This document shows, one piece after another, positions 30,501 to 42,396 of a DNA stretch of 64,000 bases. The stretch covers positions 75,968,224 to 76,032,223 of the forward strand of contig CM059971.1 in assembly GCA_030490835.1 (NCBI GenBank), written 5' to 3'. Position numbers and translations under genes: made by a program. Every line of letters begins with the position of its first letter. The stretch's first letter is position 1. The stretch is from Annona cherimola. Its lineage: Eukaryota; Streptophyta; Magnoliopsida; Magnoliales; Annonaceae. The notes below the pieces were generated by a model. The model saw only the letters and a list, made by a program, of their open reading frames with translations, made no database searches and was not told the origin of the DNA.

Positions 30501-31402
30501 GGAAGTCTATACTTTTGAGCAGGTATGGACCACCAAAAACTTAAATTAGATTAATTTTTAACATCATGTAATTTCAAACCATATGACTGCTGTAATTTTC
30601 ATTTCATCATACTTGAGAGAAGCATTTGTAGCCAACTAAACCCTAACCCTACTATATCCCTTCAATATATTATCTTTTATTTATATTTTGATGAAATATC
30701 TTATATTTATTTTAACTCTATCCACTTTGGAGCTTGTATGATTCCTTTATTATTAATAATTTTTCCATTCAATTCTATTATCCAAGGAAAACAAAGTCTA
30801 CCCATGGGAGCCTAAAGCCATCTTATACATTTGCCTCCCTTTTTAAAAATTTTTATAATTTCTAACTCATAACAATTCATTTTGCAAAAAAAAAAAAAAA
30901 AAAAAAAAATTATATATGAACTTTATTTGTAATATTGAGCACTTCCTACTTATTGACTATGATAAGATTCCGAGTTAGGGTCAACATATTACTCGACTAA
31001 CCCAACCTAATTTATGTGGATAAGAATTGAGGTTTTTCAATTTTAACAATGTTTGTATGACTCATTTAACTACTTATAAATAAATCGGTCATAGTTAGGT
31101 TAACCTAATCCAACCTCTCAATCTTATAATTCAATATAGTTACTTATCAACCATGTTTGAAATAGGGTCAAGAATTTGTCTTGTTTAATGTAAGTGATAT
31201 ATTAAAAAAATGTACATAAATATCAAGATCGATCTTTTAAATTTGAGTAAACCATTAATATTAGAAATCTTCATTAAGAGTTATACTTTAAATAGTTTAT
31301 CATTTCATTTTTATTCAACTTGTTGGCAATCCGTTGGCAAACTTATGAAAAATCACTCTATGCCAAATAGACTTTTGTTTAGCTAATCATGATAACTCTA
31401 CT
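27598..31402. other. Gene-free AT-rich stretch
   Basis: Contains a 145-bp tandem duplication (30301-30569) and poly-A/T runs (29290-29320, 30887-30909). A 143-codon minus frame at 29607-29176 crosses one of the A-runs and has no recognisable domain. Confidence 0.5.
30301..30569. repeat. Tandem duplication, 145-bp unit
   Basis: Copies start at ACATTCTAAT, at 30301 and 30446. The second copy is shorter, and both share TCATAATCAACATATGGAAG and AGCAGGTATGGACCACCAAA nearly without change, so the duplication is recent. Confidence 0.9.
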
Positions 31403-32344
31403 TAGGGATGCAACTTGGGCTCGTGAAACTCGAACTCACTTCAACTCTAACTCTAATCCTATTTATAAATTATTAATTATAACCTTATATGTAAAACCTT
31501 ATTTCTAATCTTATTTGTGGAATTGGATTCGATTTGAGTTTTGGATTGTGATTTAAGTTAATGAATTTACATTTTATTTAAGACCGATAAGTTTAGAATT
31601 TCATATGAATATATAAACAAATCATGTAAGCAAACATAATAATACATATTCAAATTACATTTTTTTAAAAAATATAGTAATATAAAGAATGTTTCTAGAA
31701 AAAATTTAACATCGAAAAAGATAAAGAAAGAAATTAATGAACATTAAAGTAAATGATGGAAATATAGAGATATATAAATGAAAATAATTACTTTATTTAT
31801 AATATAATTACAATATGACAAACATGTATTCAAACATAATATAATTTCATATGAATATATAAACAAATCATGTAAGAAAACATAATAACGCATATTCAAA
31901 TTACATTTTTTTAAAAAAATATAGTAGTATAAAGAATGTTTCTAGAAAAAATTTAACATCGAAAAATATAAAGAAAGAAAATTAATGAAAATTAAAGTAA
32001 ATTATAGAAATATAAAGATAAATATAAATGAAAATAATTACTTTATTTATAATATAATTACAATATGACAAACATGTATTCAAACATAAATATAAATAAC
32101 ATAAAATGCACAAATATAAAGAAATATTGTTTAGATATTGTGTATATAATACGTTTTATAACAAATATAAAATGAAAAATCGGGCTTGAATTCTTCATGT
32201 TCAGAAACCTAAATCTATCATATTTATAAATCAAATTTTTTGACCTGGGTTCTTCTAGCTCAGGTTATAAAAAACGAGTTCTAATATTATTGGAATTTGG
32301 ATTCAAGCCAAGTCAAGCTCAACTTGACCTAAGTTACACTCTTA
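31403..32344. mobile_element. hAT-type nonautonomous element (TAGGGGTGCAACT family), copy 1
   Basis: It starts TAGGGATGCAACTTGGGCTC and ends CCTAAGTTACACTCTTA. Flanks ACTCTACT and GCTTTACT match at 6/8, as an old hAT duplication would. It is longer than its relative at 55560 because of an internal 246-bp tandem duplication. Confidence 0.75.
31599..32090. repeat. 246-bp tandem duplication inside a hAT-type element
   Basis: Unit boundaries can be placed at TTTCATATGAATATATAAAC, about 31599 and 31845. The two copies are nearly identical through CAATATGACAAACATGTATT. Confidence 0.88.
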
Positions 32345-32352
32345 GCTTTACT

Positions 32353-33457
32353 TGATTTTGCACCCTCGCCCAAGTTGACAAATAAAATGTTTGACTTCTG
32401 CTATTAACCTTGATGACGTCGGTACTATGTAGGGGATGCTTCTCAAAAGAAAAATTTACAAATGAGAGTATTTATAAAAATAAAGAAAATCAATAGTATT
32501 AACCTTCTTTCAAAAAAAAGGTCTCAACATAAAACTTGCAAAAAATAATAAAAACAATAGAAGGAAGAGAATTTTGCTTGAAATTCATTTCCAGTCAATT
32601 ATGTATTGTTAGCCATGCCCTGTATGAAGAAGGGACTCGGCTGGACCTAGTTTTCCCCCTAGACACCCAAATTAGTATTTCTCAGTCGCAATTTTGAATT
32701 CCTACACGAAAAAGCAGCATGGCTAAACGAAAATATTACAAAGTTAGTCCAAACGGTTCCCTTAAAAAGTAAAAATGAATAGGATAAAAAGTGGAAAATT
32801 CTGGACCACCAAAATCCAAAGAACACCATTGAAATCGCATCGGTTATCTCCGAATGCGAACGTATTACTATTTTCAGGCCACCCATTTAAATCTCAACCT
32901 CCGTGGCATATTTATGTGGTCGTCTAAATATTGAAAAAACCAAACGAAGAGGAGATTCCAATGAGAAACTTCATTTTCTCAGGATTTAGTTTAACGCTAC
33001 TGATCATTACGGCCGGTCATAAATGGCCTAAAATATAATTTTTTTATTTTTTATTTATGCCAACAAAAAATTAATTATTTTTATTAAGCCAACGATTTTA
33101 AAAGTCTTTGATCCATGCCAACGTTTTTTAAAATCGATTTTCTCTATGCTAATATTAACATTTGTAGTTATATATAAAAGTTAAATGAGTTACGTATGGA
33201 TAAAAATACCCCCAAATCTAACTGCAGCTGTTAGCATTAGCATAAAAGAAATTGATTTTAAAAGACATTGACATGAATATAAATAATTTCGACTTTTGTT
33301 GGTATAAATGCTAATGCCCCTTTTAATGAAACTATTAATCTAAGTATACTTAATCTATAAATAAAATTTTAGCATTTTTGGAAATGGTATATATGTTTGT
33401 TTGAATTTTTTTTAATACAGAATTATTTAAAGTATTTGCAAACCACCCCCCCCCCCC

Positions 33458-33491
<34 letters not shown>

Positions 33492-34048
33492 CTCTTCCTC
33501 TAAGAAAATTATTAGCCGATATGCATGCACATATAGTTGACTAATAATGTTTATTCGTTTATAAAATTGCAAATATGCCACGTTTTTAAAGAATTTTATT
33601 TTCTTTTAGAAATTCTAATTCCAAATTGTAAATGCACGCACATTTTTCATGGCTGATTCGTAGTAGTTGTTGGCCGTAGTTGATTTATGGTAGATTTTAA
33701 ACTCAAACATATATATGATCGATGCAAATCTTGTTGTTTTCATCAGAAAAAAAATGATTGTGATTTTGGGAACCCTAATGGTGCTGGCATAGTTGCAACG
33801 TAAGAATTTAAAATCTTTTAAATAAAACTGGTTGAAATCCTAGCTAGCTTATAAAATGTAAGAGGATAGTCTTCATATTGGAGGTGTAAGAAAGCTCAAT
33901 TGGTGTGGTGAATCATAACGATTTGAGAGACATCCTAAATCAGTTAGCCAGCAGCGGGGATAACCAAAAACTCACTCTCTTTTTATTAATCTACTAGAGG
34001 CTATTGAGTCTGAGGAAATCAACTATGATACAAACTGCATGGCCGAAT
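32353..34048. other. Gene-free stretch
   Basis: AT-rich. A C13-A26 run is at about 33447-33488, and a foldback-core relic (TATAAATAAAATTTTAGCAT) near 33345-33420. A weak SINE-like A-box (AGCTCAATTGGTGTGG) lies near 33894 without a B-box. Nothing else supported. Confidence 0.45.
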
Positions 34049-34279
34049 GATCATTACCGGTGATTTCCGACCGGTCAAATTTTTTTTTTTTTTTTTGAAA
34101 AATATTTTTATAAACATGTCTGTATTTAAAAATCCAAAATAAATATATATATACATATCCAAAAATGGTAAAACTTGGTTTATAGATTAAATATAACTAG
34201 ATTAACATGTTTATAAAAATATTTTTCAAAAAATATATATATATCTTTTTTGACCGGTCGGAAATCACCGGTAATGATC
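34049..34279. mobile_element. Foldback miniature element, 231 bp, about 70-bp arms
   Basis: GATCATTACCGGTGATTTCC and on to GACCGGTCAAA at the left is exactly mirrored at the right. The pairing continues inward to TTTATAAACATG/CATGTTTATAAA. The centre carries the AT-rich core (GGTAAAACTTGGTTTATAGA) shared with other foldbacks. TGCAT occurs 8 bp and 2 bp outside the arms and could be a duplication. Confidence 0.85.
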
Positions 34280-35959
34280 GGTGCATTTATTTTACTTTTT
34301 AAAAAAATTTGTATGACCCTCTGAGAATATTTGAAATTTTTTTTGATGAAAAGTATGTGATTTTCGTTTACTGAGAATATTCGAAACTTATATCAAACTG
34401 CATGAGTATATTTACAATTGTATAAATCATTGAATAGAGTAGCAATATTAGTTAAAATTATGTAGGTGTATTTGCATAACCCCTCAACAAGATTACTGTC
34501 AATGCAATCTATTGCTTTTTAATCCGAATCTAATATTGAATTTTATGAAGTTGGTTTAGTTTTGAGTATAGATTTTAAACAGCGGTTTATAATTTAGTAT
34601 GGGAATTCATTTTTCCCTCTTTGAATTAGGACTGGATTGACCCAAGATATAACCAAATCAATTCTTGTGCTAGGCATACAATGTTTTTAGAACAAAATTC
34701 CTTAATTAGACTACAGCAAGTTCAACGTTTGGCATTTTATTCATCAGAAAATGACCAACAATGTTCTGATAATTAAGTTAGTGGGTTTTGTTTCAATGCA
34801 TCCTGATAGAATTTCTATTTTTATTATTTTTAATTTTTTTTATAAAACTCTTAATCTAGGTGAATTTAAATTATGTATTAAGTTTTATCATCTTTGACAA
34901 TTTATATATATTTGATTTTTAAAAATACGGGTATTTTAGTCATTTAGAAGTAGCAAACCCACTCCTATTTTTAAAAATAAAAAATATATACATACATATT
35001 TTCAAAATTGGTAAATTTTAATTTATAGATTAAGGATTTTATAAAAAAAATTTTAAAAATGAAAATTCTAGCCGGATTCATTAAAATTTCAATGTATCAG
35101 ATTGCATTGAAATATTCTCCAAGAATTTGGTGTAAGAAGTATTATGGCAATTCGCATGGAATTCATCCTCGTTTCAGTCCCACCTAAACAGATGTATTCT
35201 AGATGAAAATTTTATTAATTTCGGCGATCCCACCGTCATATGCATATAATAGGGATTTTTGCAAAATATGCAGACCTGTTAAGTATGCATAATTGTGCAT
35301 TGACATTTTGCAAAATAAACTTTCTAGATTTGAAATCTAATTTGCAAAACAAAGATTGCACGCATAGCTAGGTAAGATTCAAACATTTTTTTTATAATGA
35401 GAATCAAACATTAGACAAGTATCAAAAGAAAAAAGAAAAAAGATGATACTCGTTGGCTGTGTTCTAATGAAAGCAGCTTTTATTTTCTTTTCACTTAAAA
35501 AGAAAAACCACATTCAGTAGAGTCAGGACTTTTGGTAGCGGGATCAAATTTTATATTTAAGAATGTTATTTTATTTAAAGGTTTTCTCTTCTGAAAATGG
35601 GTGCAATTTACTCTTTGACTTTCTTATTTATTTATTTATTTATTATTTTAGATTCAAGTTCTGCATTGTGCATAAAATTGTTTTTTAGACTAAATATAAA
35701 AAACAACTTAATTGAAAGTTTTTATAATTTGTAATATTCTGAATTATGATTTTCGTGTATCATACAAAAATTCAATTAAATTGGTTTTTCATGTCATATA
35801 AATATTCAAGAAGAAGAATGTATGATACATGGTTTGGATCTTTAAAAAATCAAAAAAGTTGAGAAACCAAAGTGTTACGTATTGCTTACTATCCAAAAAA
35901 AGTGTTACATGTTGCACCTGGTTTTATAGCAACATAGCCCTTATTTTAAAATAAAATGC
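34280..35959. other. Gene-free AT-rich stretch
   Basis: Holds another relic of the AT-rich core at about 34840-35060 (ACTCTTAATCTAGGTGAATT). No gene, RNA or clear element ends. Confidence 0.45.
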
Positions 35960-38870
35960 AATTTTATTACATTCTTTTAAGTAAATTTTCATCTCAATTA
36001 TATAGCTTAAGATAATTTCAAAGAGGTTTGATTAAAAGCAATTTCTTAGATCCACACATGAAAATATAAAATACTCAACCCTTCTTTATTCTGTTTAATT
36101 TCTTTCTTGAGAATTATTCTCACATCGCTAGTTGGCACATAGAGCACTTGATTGATATATGTGAGAATAATTTTTCAAACTTGGCTAGTTATTTTGAGAT
36201 AAAATTGACCTATTTCAATATAATATCAACGCTAGGTCCAAGTTCACTCGTATTTATCCCCTTTACAAAGTGTAAAATGTTCTCCAATGACCCATTCCAT
36301 TATGTTCCCCAATGAAGTATGCAATCTATATAATTACGTGCTCTTTTTAAAAAACTCGGAGAAGAGAGAAGGCACAAAAGGCAAGAAATGAACACTGTCG
36401 AGTTGATATTTAGAAGAAAACTTATGTGATTCTCATATTTGTTCCAGTAACCCCTCCACGAGTACGCCAATTAGGTAAGTGAAAATTTTCATGCTTTATT
36501 GTTGAAGATTCAATAAGAATTTTAAGTTTTTATAATTCATCCACTTTTTTTCAAACTCCATAGATTTGCTAGATTTACAAAAAGAAGAGTATCGGGCGAA
36601 TCTATATTAAACAATAAACCCAGATATGTGCCCGGAAAAAAATTTCAGGTTCATTTGTGCAGTTTCCGCAACTGCTGAATGTTGACAAAGACAGGTGAAA
36701 ATGGATAGAGAAGGAAGAAGAAGAACTGTAGCAATTGACTTTTTGATGAAAATTTACAGAAAACACTCCAGGAATTTATGATTTTGCAAAAAGGTACCTA
36801 TTTGAAGAAATTATAGAAAAATTCAAATTTTGTTAGAAAATTTGCAGGAGATATTTTTAAAAAGATTATTACAAAATAACCTCTTGACTTGTGAAAGAAT
36901 TTCATAAGAAAAGTTGTAGAAAAATTATGAAAAAGCCCCTTTCAAATGAAATAGTTTGCAAAAATGTCTTATATTAGCGAGGAATTCACAAAAGAAATAG
37001 AAAAATATAATTTTCACTAAATAAAATTATGACATATGTTGGAGAGGTCATAAATGAGAATTTAAATGATACTTATAAAAAAATAATAATGTGAAATAAT
37101 GAACATGTTGTGATGAAATTAGGAAGAGAGACTTGAGACTACTTCAAGAGATTAAAAAAGAAGTTTAAAGCCTTCTTAGAGGTAAGTAAATTTTTACCAA
37201 ATCATGACTTTAGAAAAAAAATATTGTGTTGAATATTATGATTTGCTATAAAGTGTGATTATTCACTAAGTTTAGAATTTTCTTTCAAGTTGGTTTATTT
37301 AAACATAAGTATGATTATTTTAAAGTTTTCTTAATCATGTTAAGCAATTAATCTAAGTGGTGCATTGATCATAATGCATGAGCATGATGCATATTTGGGT
37401 TTGCTGCCAAAAAGTAAAAGTAGTATGGTAGTACCTAAGTAGCGACCTCAGGACTACCAAAGAAGATGAATTAGCTCACGAATGTGTAGCACGGCTGCAC
37501 AAGAGCACAGTAGATGACAATACCTATAGTGTGAATGCATAATTTAAAATTGACATATGCGCGCACATGTATCAAGATGTTTTAAATTTTTCATTACTAC
37601 AATTTGTTATGCATAAAAGATAATATAGATGTTGTCTTTGTTGTTGAAAAATCAAAATGATTGCAAAATAAATTTAGTAAAAATATATTTTTACTTACTA
37701 AGCTTTCAGCTCACATAGTTTTGTTTTCAGTGGAAAAACAGGAGTATAATGCTAAATTAGAGTTATTGTTAATATGGCAAAAAGGTGAAACTAGCAGAAC
37801 AAATGACAAAGAAGTTTAGAGTTGTTGAATTTTCATATAATGGTTGTATTGATAATGAACACCAAATATGTACAATAACTCCATGAGGAGTAGACTTAAG
37901 ATGTATTAATTAGGATTTTTATGATTTTGCATCTTGGTATCTATTTCTATCTTGAGAAATTTTATTCACCGCGGTATTCCCAGCTTTGACATAGTAAACC
38001 ACGTTTATGACACCCTAAGGGTGGGATGTTACACAAGTAATACAAAGTAGAAGAAAAAACCTTGCTTAAGAAGCTTAGTGTTGGCGCTGGTTTAGGTAAC
38101 CTCTTCTTTTGTTCTCTCCTTTGCCTTATATAGTCTCATTGTTCACTTCTTTTTCGTCATCTCCGTCTATTCTATTATAATTGTGAGATTAGATTCAATG
38201 TTATCCCCCATGTATTTTGTTAAGGTGTGAGTGGAGGTTTTACAAGTTAATGATATTTATAGAGGACGTGGTGATAAGTTATAGGTTGAGTAGGAGATTA
38301 GGATCCCACACATTAAGCATCATGGCAAATAGAGTTATATACCTGCCAAAAACACTCTCCCATGGTCCACAGGGTGTTATGACCTACATGTGATCCATCA
38401 TGTGGATTAGATACTAGAAGAATGCTAGCAACTATCGCGAGTATTAAGAATCATGTTTGTTCCACAAATATTCATTTGATACCTCCTGCGAATAGGTATA
38501 TGGTACAAAGTGGTATCAGGTGTGGAAGCGATAGAAGGTCTTGTTATCACAATATATTCTTTTAAGTAAAACTTTCGACTTAATTATATAACTTAAAATA
38601 ACTTTAAAGAGTTATTTTTTTGAAAAATAACTTTAAAGAGGTTTTGACAGGGAGCAATTTCTTAGATCCACCCACAAACATATATAACATTAAACTCTTT
38701 TTTATTCAGTTTTATTTCTTTCTTGGGAATCATTCTCATATTGCTAACTAGCACGTAGAGCTCTTGGTTTATATATGTGAGAATAAGTTTCTAACTTGGC
38801 TAGTCATTTTGAGATAGAATTAATCTATTTCGATATGATATCAGAGAAAAATTTAAGTTTATATGTGTTT
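35960..38870. mobile_element. Decayed LTR-retrotransposon cluster bounded by two LTR-end fragments
   Basis: The stretches at about 35960-36240 and 38555-38870 are direct repeats (AGCAATTTCTTAGATCCAC, TATATGTGAGAATAA, TTGGCTAGT). Each runs into a decayed primer-binding-like ATATCAACG or ATATCAGAG, as LTR 3' ends do. Between them, a unit ending GGGATGTTACA at 38033 has the layout of a Tekay/Del-type solo LTR, and GTGGTATCAG near 38511 is another primer-site-like word. No coding sequence remains. Confidence 0.45.
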
Positions 38871-41800
38871 TTCCTCATTTATGATATAACGTATCCACAT
38901 CTCTTGCCCAAGACATAAATGATATGTTAGCATGAGTATAAACAAGTTTTACAGTGGCTTGGCTTGTAGAGTTCGTGGTCTATATGCATATAAATAGGCT
39001 TATTAACTTGACTAATCATTTTGATAAAACTATCAAATTTCAACAAATCCTACCCGTGATAATTAAGATTCCAGTCACATCAATAAATTAGAGGGCGTGC
39101 ATGCATGTTATGATAACACTGGTACATTTCAACAAATCCTACCATGATAATTAAGATTCGAACAACACTAATTAATTAAAGTGTGTGCGCGGATGTTATG
39201 TTCTCTAATCAAACTGGCCTTTCTCTTTCCCTTTGCGTTTGGTGCAACCCCCTGTTCTAGAAATAGCCCGGAGATCTTTAAATGCTTTCCTTTTCAACTG
39301 ATGGAAAAAGTGCACCTTTCGGCAGGCACTGATAACAACTGATCCCCCCTCACTAGCTCCAAGTGGTCCAACTCCAAGCACAGAGAGAAAATGATGATGA
39401 GTAAAACTGAAAAGTAATTACTCCAAATTAATGGAAGATAAGTGGATTTAAGTCATATTACAAAATCTAGTTTGACAAAGTCATTGAGAGCTCCAATTCA
39501 TGAGCATCACAGAGTACATGTTAATGTTGCTCATCTGTTTACATCTTCATAACACATCGCGACAGAGGGGATTGGTACTAGCAGACATCAATGACTCATC
39601 CCTTGGACCCGCCATTGAAAATGGATTGAATTGTTTGGTGTCCTCAATGAAAATTCATGTGGAGAGACAGGCAAAAATCATCAAAAATTATTTTTTTGAT
39701 TGGTATCTAATTAAATATTACATTATCTCAACCTCTATTATAATGAAGTTCTAAGACATTCTTATAAGTTCCTAACAATATTCTGTAAACAACTGACCAA
39801 TATTTCGAACCGGTGAACGCTCCCATATAAATATGGGAAGAATACGCCACCACTAGAGTTCCACCTGCAAAGCTGCTGCAAAAGAGACTTGAACCAACGA
39901 TGCCTCTGAAACGGGCTGGCCATTATTTGCCTCAGTGACATCATCAAAAGTTATTAATTACTTAATTAGATGAATTGACCAAAGCTTGGATTGAAGGGTT
40001 TAATTTCCTACTGAATCTTCGTTTCATTTTTGAGTGGAATGCCATGAACACTAGTACCGTTCAGAGGCCTTGAGTTTAATTTAATACCCCCCTGGGAGCC
40101 ATCAATTCAAGCAGATCTAATCATCGAGAAACAAGACCTAAATGTATAAACTTCAACCTCCACGAATGCTTATACAAGCAGAGATTAGCACAAACTAATT
40201 TGAAAATTAGTTTTATAATACGATGTTAACGTCTAAGCACGAATATCAAACGAAGTGAATGGAAGCACTTTTCTGCCTTGAGAAATATTGATGTGTGTTT
40301 AAGAAGATGTAAAAGTAAAAGTGCAAAAATAGAAATCATAAAAAATTTGAAAAAAAAAATGTCGGAGTGACATAATATGATAAGGATATAAAAGGAACAA
40401 AGTTAAAATACATGGGATAATTATATGAAAAAATGATTGGAATGTAAAGACAATAATAAAAAAAGTATTATAATTAAATAGTTAAGATACCAAATTATAT
40501 CAAAAGCTATGTACGAAGAACTGGTAATTTTTTAAAAAACTTTTGCATGATCAAAAGGAACATGGATTTTCATTAAAAAAAAAAAAGGAACATGTATAAA
40601 ATCATGCCCGCTTTAAATGTTGTTATTAAAATTTCATTGCAATGGTTCCAAAGATGATTACTATGTGGATATCATTTATAATTCTATGTAATCGGAAAGA
40701 AATTTCCCAACAGTAATATGGGATGCAATTAACCTAATTAACTATGATTTTGATAGACATTTGCCATCAAGTCCCCCTTCCCAATTTTTCCTACCGAAAA
40801 TTGGGAAGAAAACAATCAGGGAAATGGAGGCTCCCATTTATGCACAATGCAACATCATTTTAGATGCTAAAAATTCCTCTAAACGACATGACATGGTAAC
40901 TAGTCTGCTACATGGAAGAATGGATCCCATGGGACTTGCCCCATCATATTTAGCTAGCTTGTAGGATTTGAATAAGGAAATATTGCATCAGTACAGGAGA
41001 AACTGGCCCGTAAAAGCGCAATCTGGTAGAAACTGTTTCTTCTTTTATTTTTCTTTTTCTCAATTAGGATCGAATCAAGAGTTGTACCTGGTTGGATTCC
41101 CAACAGCTCCCTCCTTACCTTGTCATTAATCAGTTCTTTTTAAAAATGTTTTGCAATAAAATGATTCGAGATTAGAAGTATCAAAATTTCCCAACAAATG
41201 CATCAACCAAACTGGTCATGCATACATGAATCTTCTTCTTGTTTTCTTTTTTTTTTTGAATTACATTATATTACAGTGGAGAACAAAATTCAGCTGGCAC
41301 CCGGAGCCGGAATCAACACTCTCACACCCACATGTTATATTACTGGGCTATGCTCTGGTTGACATGCACGCACAAAATTAAGATGGATAACAACAAGTCA
41401 AGGTATTCTTGAAATGATGGATTTGTTAGCTTTCCAAGTCTGTATGTATAATATGAGGTGCAGGGACGAGGCGAAATGAACCATTAACAGGTAAAAAAAC
41501 AAGGTGTAAAGAACGTGGATAGGAAAGATAGAAATTGATACCCTGGTATTGGAAGAAACAAGACGTGGCTGAAAAGCCTTCTGACATGCACCCATGATGG
41601 ACGGAAGTACTTCAGATTGATTCCATCAGCTGCCAGCCGAGGAGGAAAAAACCAACATTTCAATGTTAATTAGCCTGAAAGATCCAAACAACATGGATCT
41701 GGTTGGTTAGAAAGATCTAATCGGCTACAAATTTATATACATATAAATATATATATATATATAGATATTGACAGGCTATTAATTAATTACGTGATGGGCT

Positions 41801-42025
41801 AGCAAACATAAGCTCAATACAAGAAAATTATTTTTATTACAATCATGTATTTATAGCAAAATATAAATTTAGCCGTAAATAATGGTAAGTACAGCCTACT
41901 TAAAAATGGTAACTGCCAATCCTTGATAGTATTTGCAGCCAAACAAAAATCTATACGTATGTTATATGCAGCAATTCTTAAAAAATGACTGCATTTGTTA
42001 ATGTGCATATATATATATATGAGAG
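38871..42025. other. Gene-free stretch with repeat relics
   Basis: A diverged member of the 13.9-14.5 kb repeat lies at about 39716-39940. A TAGGGTGTGTTTGG-family relic is at about 40290-40545. Short frames at 39500-39754 and 40761-40964 have no recognisable domain. Confidence 0.45.
40290..40545. mobile_element. hAT-like miniature element, TAGGGTRTRTTTGG family, relic
   Basis: It starts near TGATGTGTGTTTAAGAAG and contains TGACATAATATGATAAGGAT and AAAAAATGATTGGAATGTAA, in the same order as the copy at 17793. The ends are decayed and the limits approximate. Confidence 0.4.
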
Positions 42026-42396
42026 CTGTTCCGGTGCAGTGACGCTGCACCGGAACAGCGGTACAGTGGGCCCAAAATGGGTCCCACATGATCATGAAAT
42101 CATGATCTACTTCACCCATTGTATTTAGAATAATTTATTCTATTACCACACCAATTTTCATCCCAATCAGATATGTATATGGGCCCCATCTGAAAATGGT
42201 ACAAATCCAACGTAATAAAATAGTTTGATGTAAATAACAACTTTAAAGTATTTGATTGGGATGAAAATTGGTATGGTAATAGAATACATTATTCTAAATA
42301 TAATAGGTGGAGTAGATCATGATTTCATGATCATGTGGGGCCCATTTTGGGCCCACTGCACCGCTGTTCCGGTGCAGTGACGCTGCACCAGAACAG
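42026..42396. mobile_element. Foldback miniature element with hairpin tips, 371 bp
   Basis: The two halves are inverted repeats of about 144 bp, roughly 90% alike. In addition, each tip is its own hairpin: CTGTTCCGGTGCAG, loop TGACG, CTGCACCGGAACAG at 42026-42058 (14-bp arms, perfect), and the same at 42364-42396 with one mismatch. TATATATATG flanks both sides, which would suit a 9-10-bp Mutator-type duplication, but the flank is a microsatellite. Non-coding. Confidence 0.9.
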
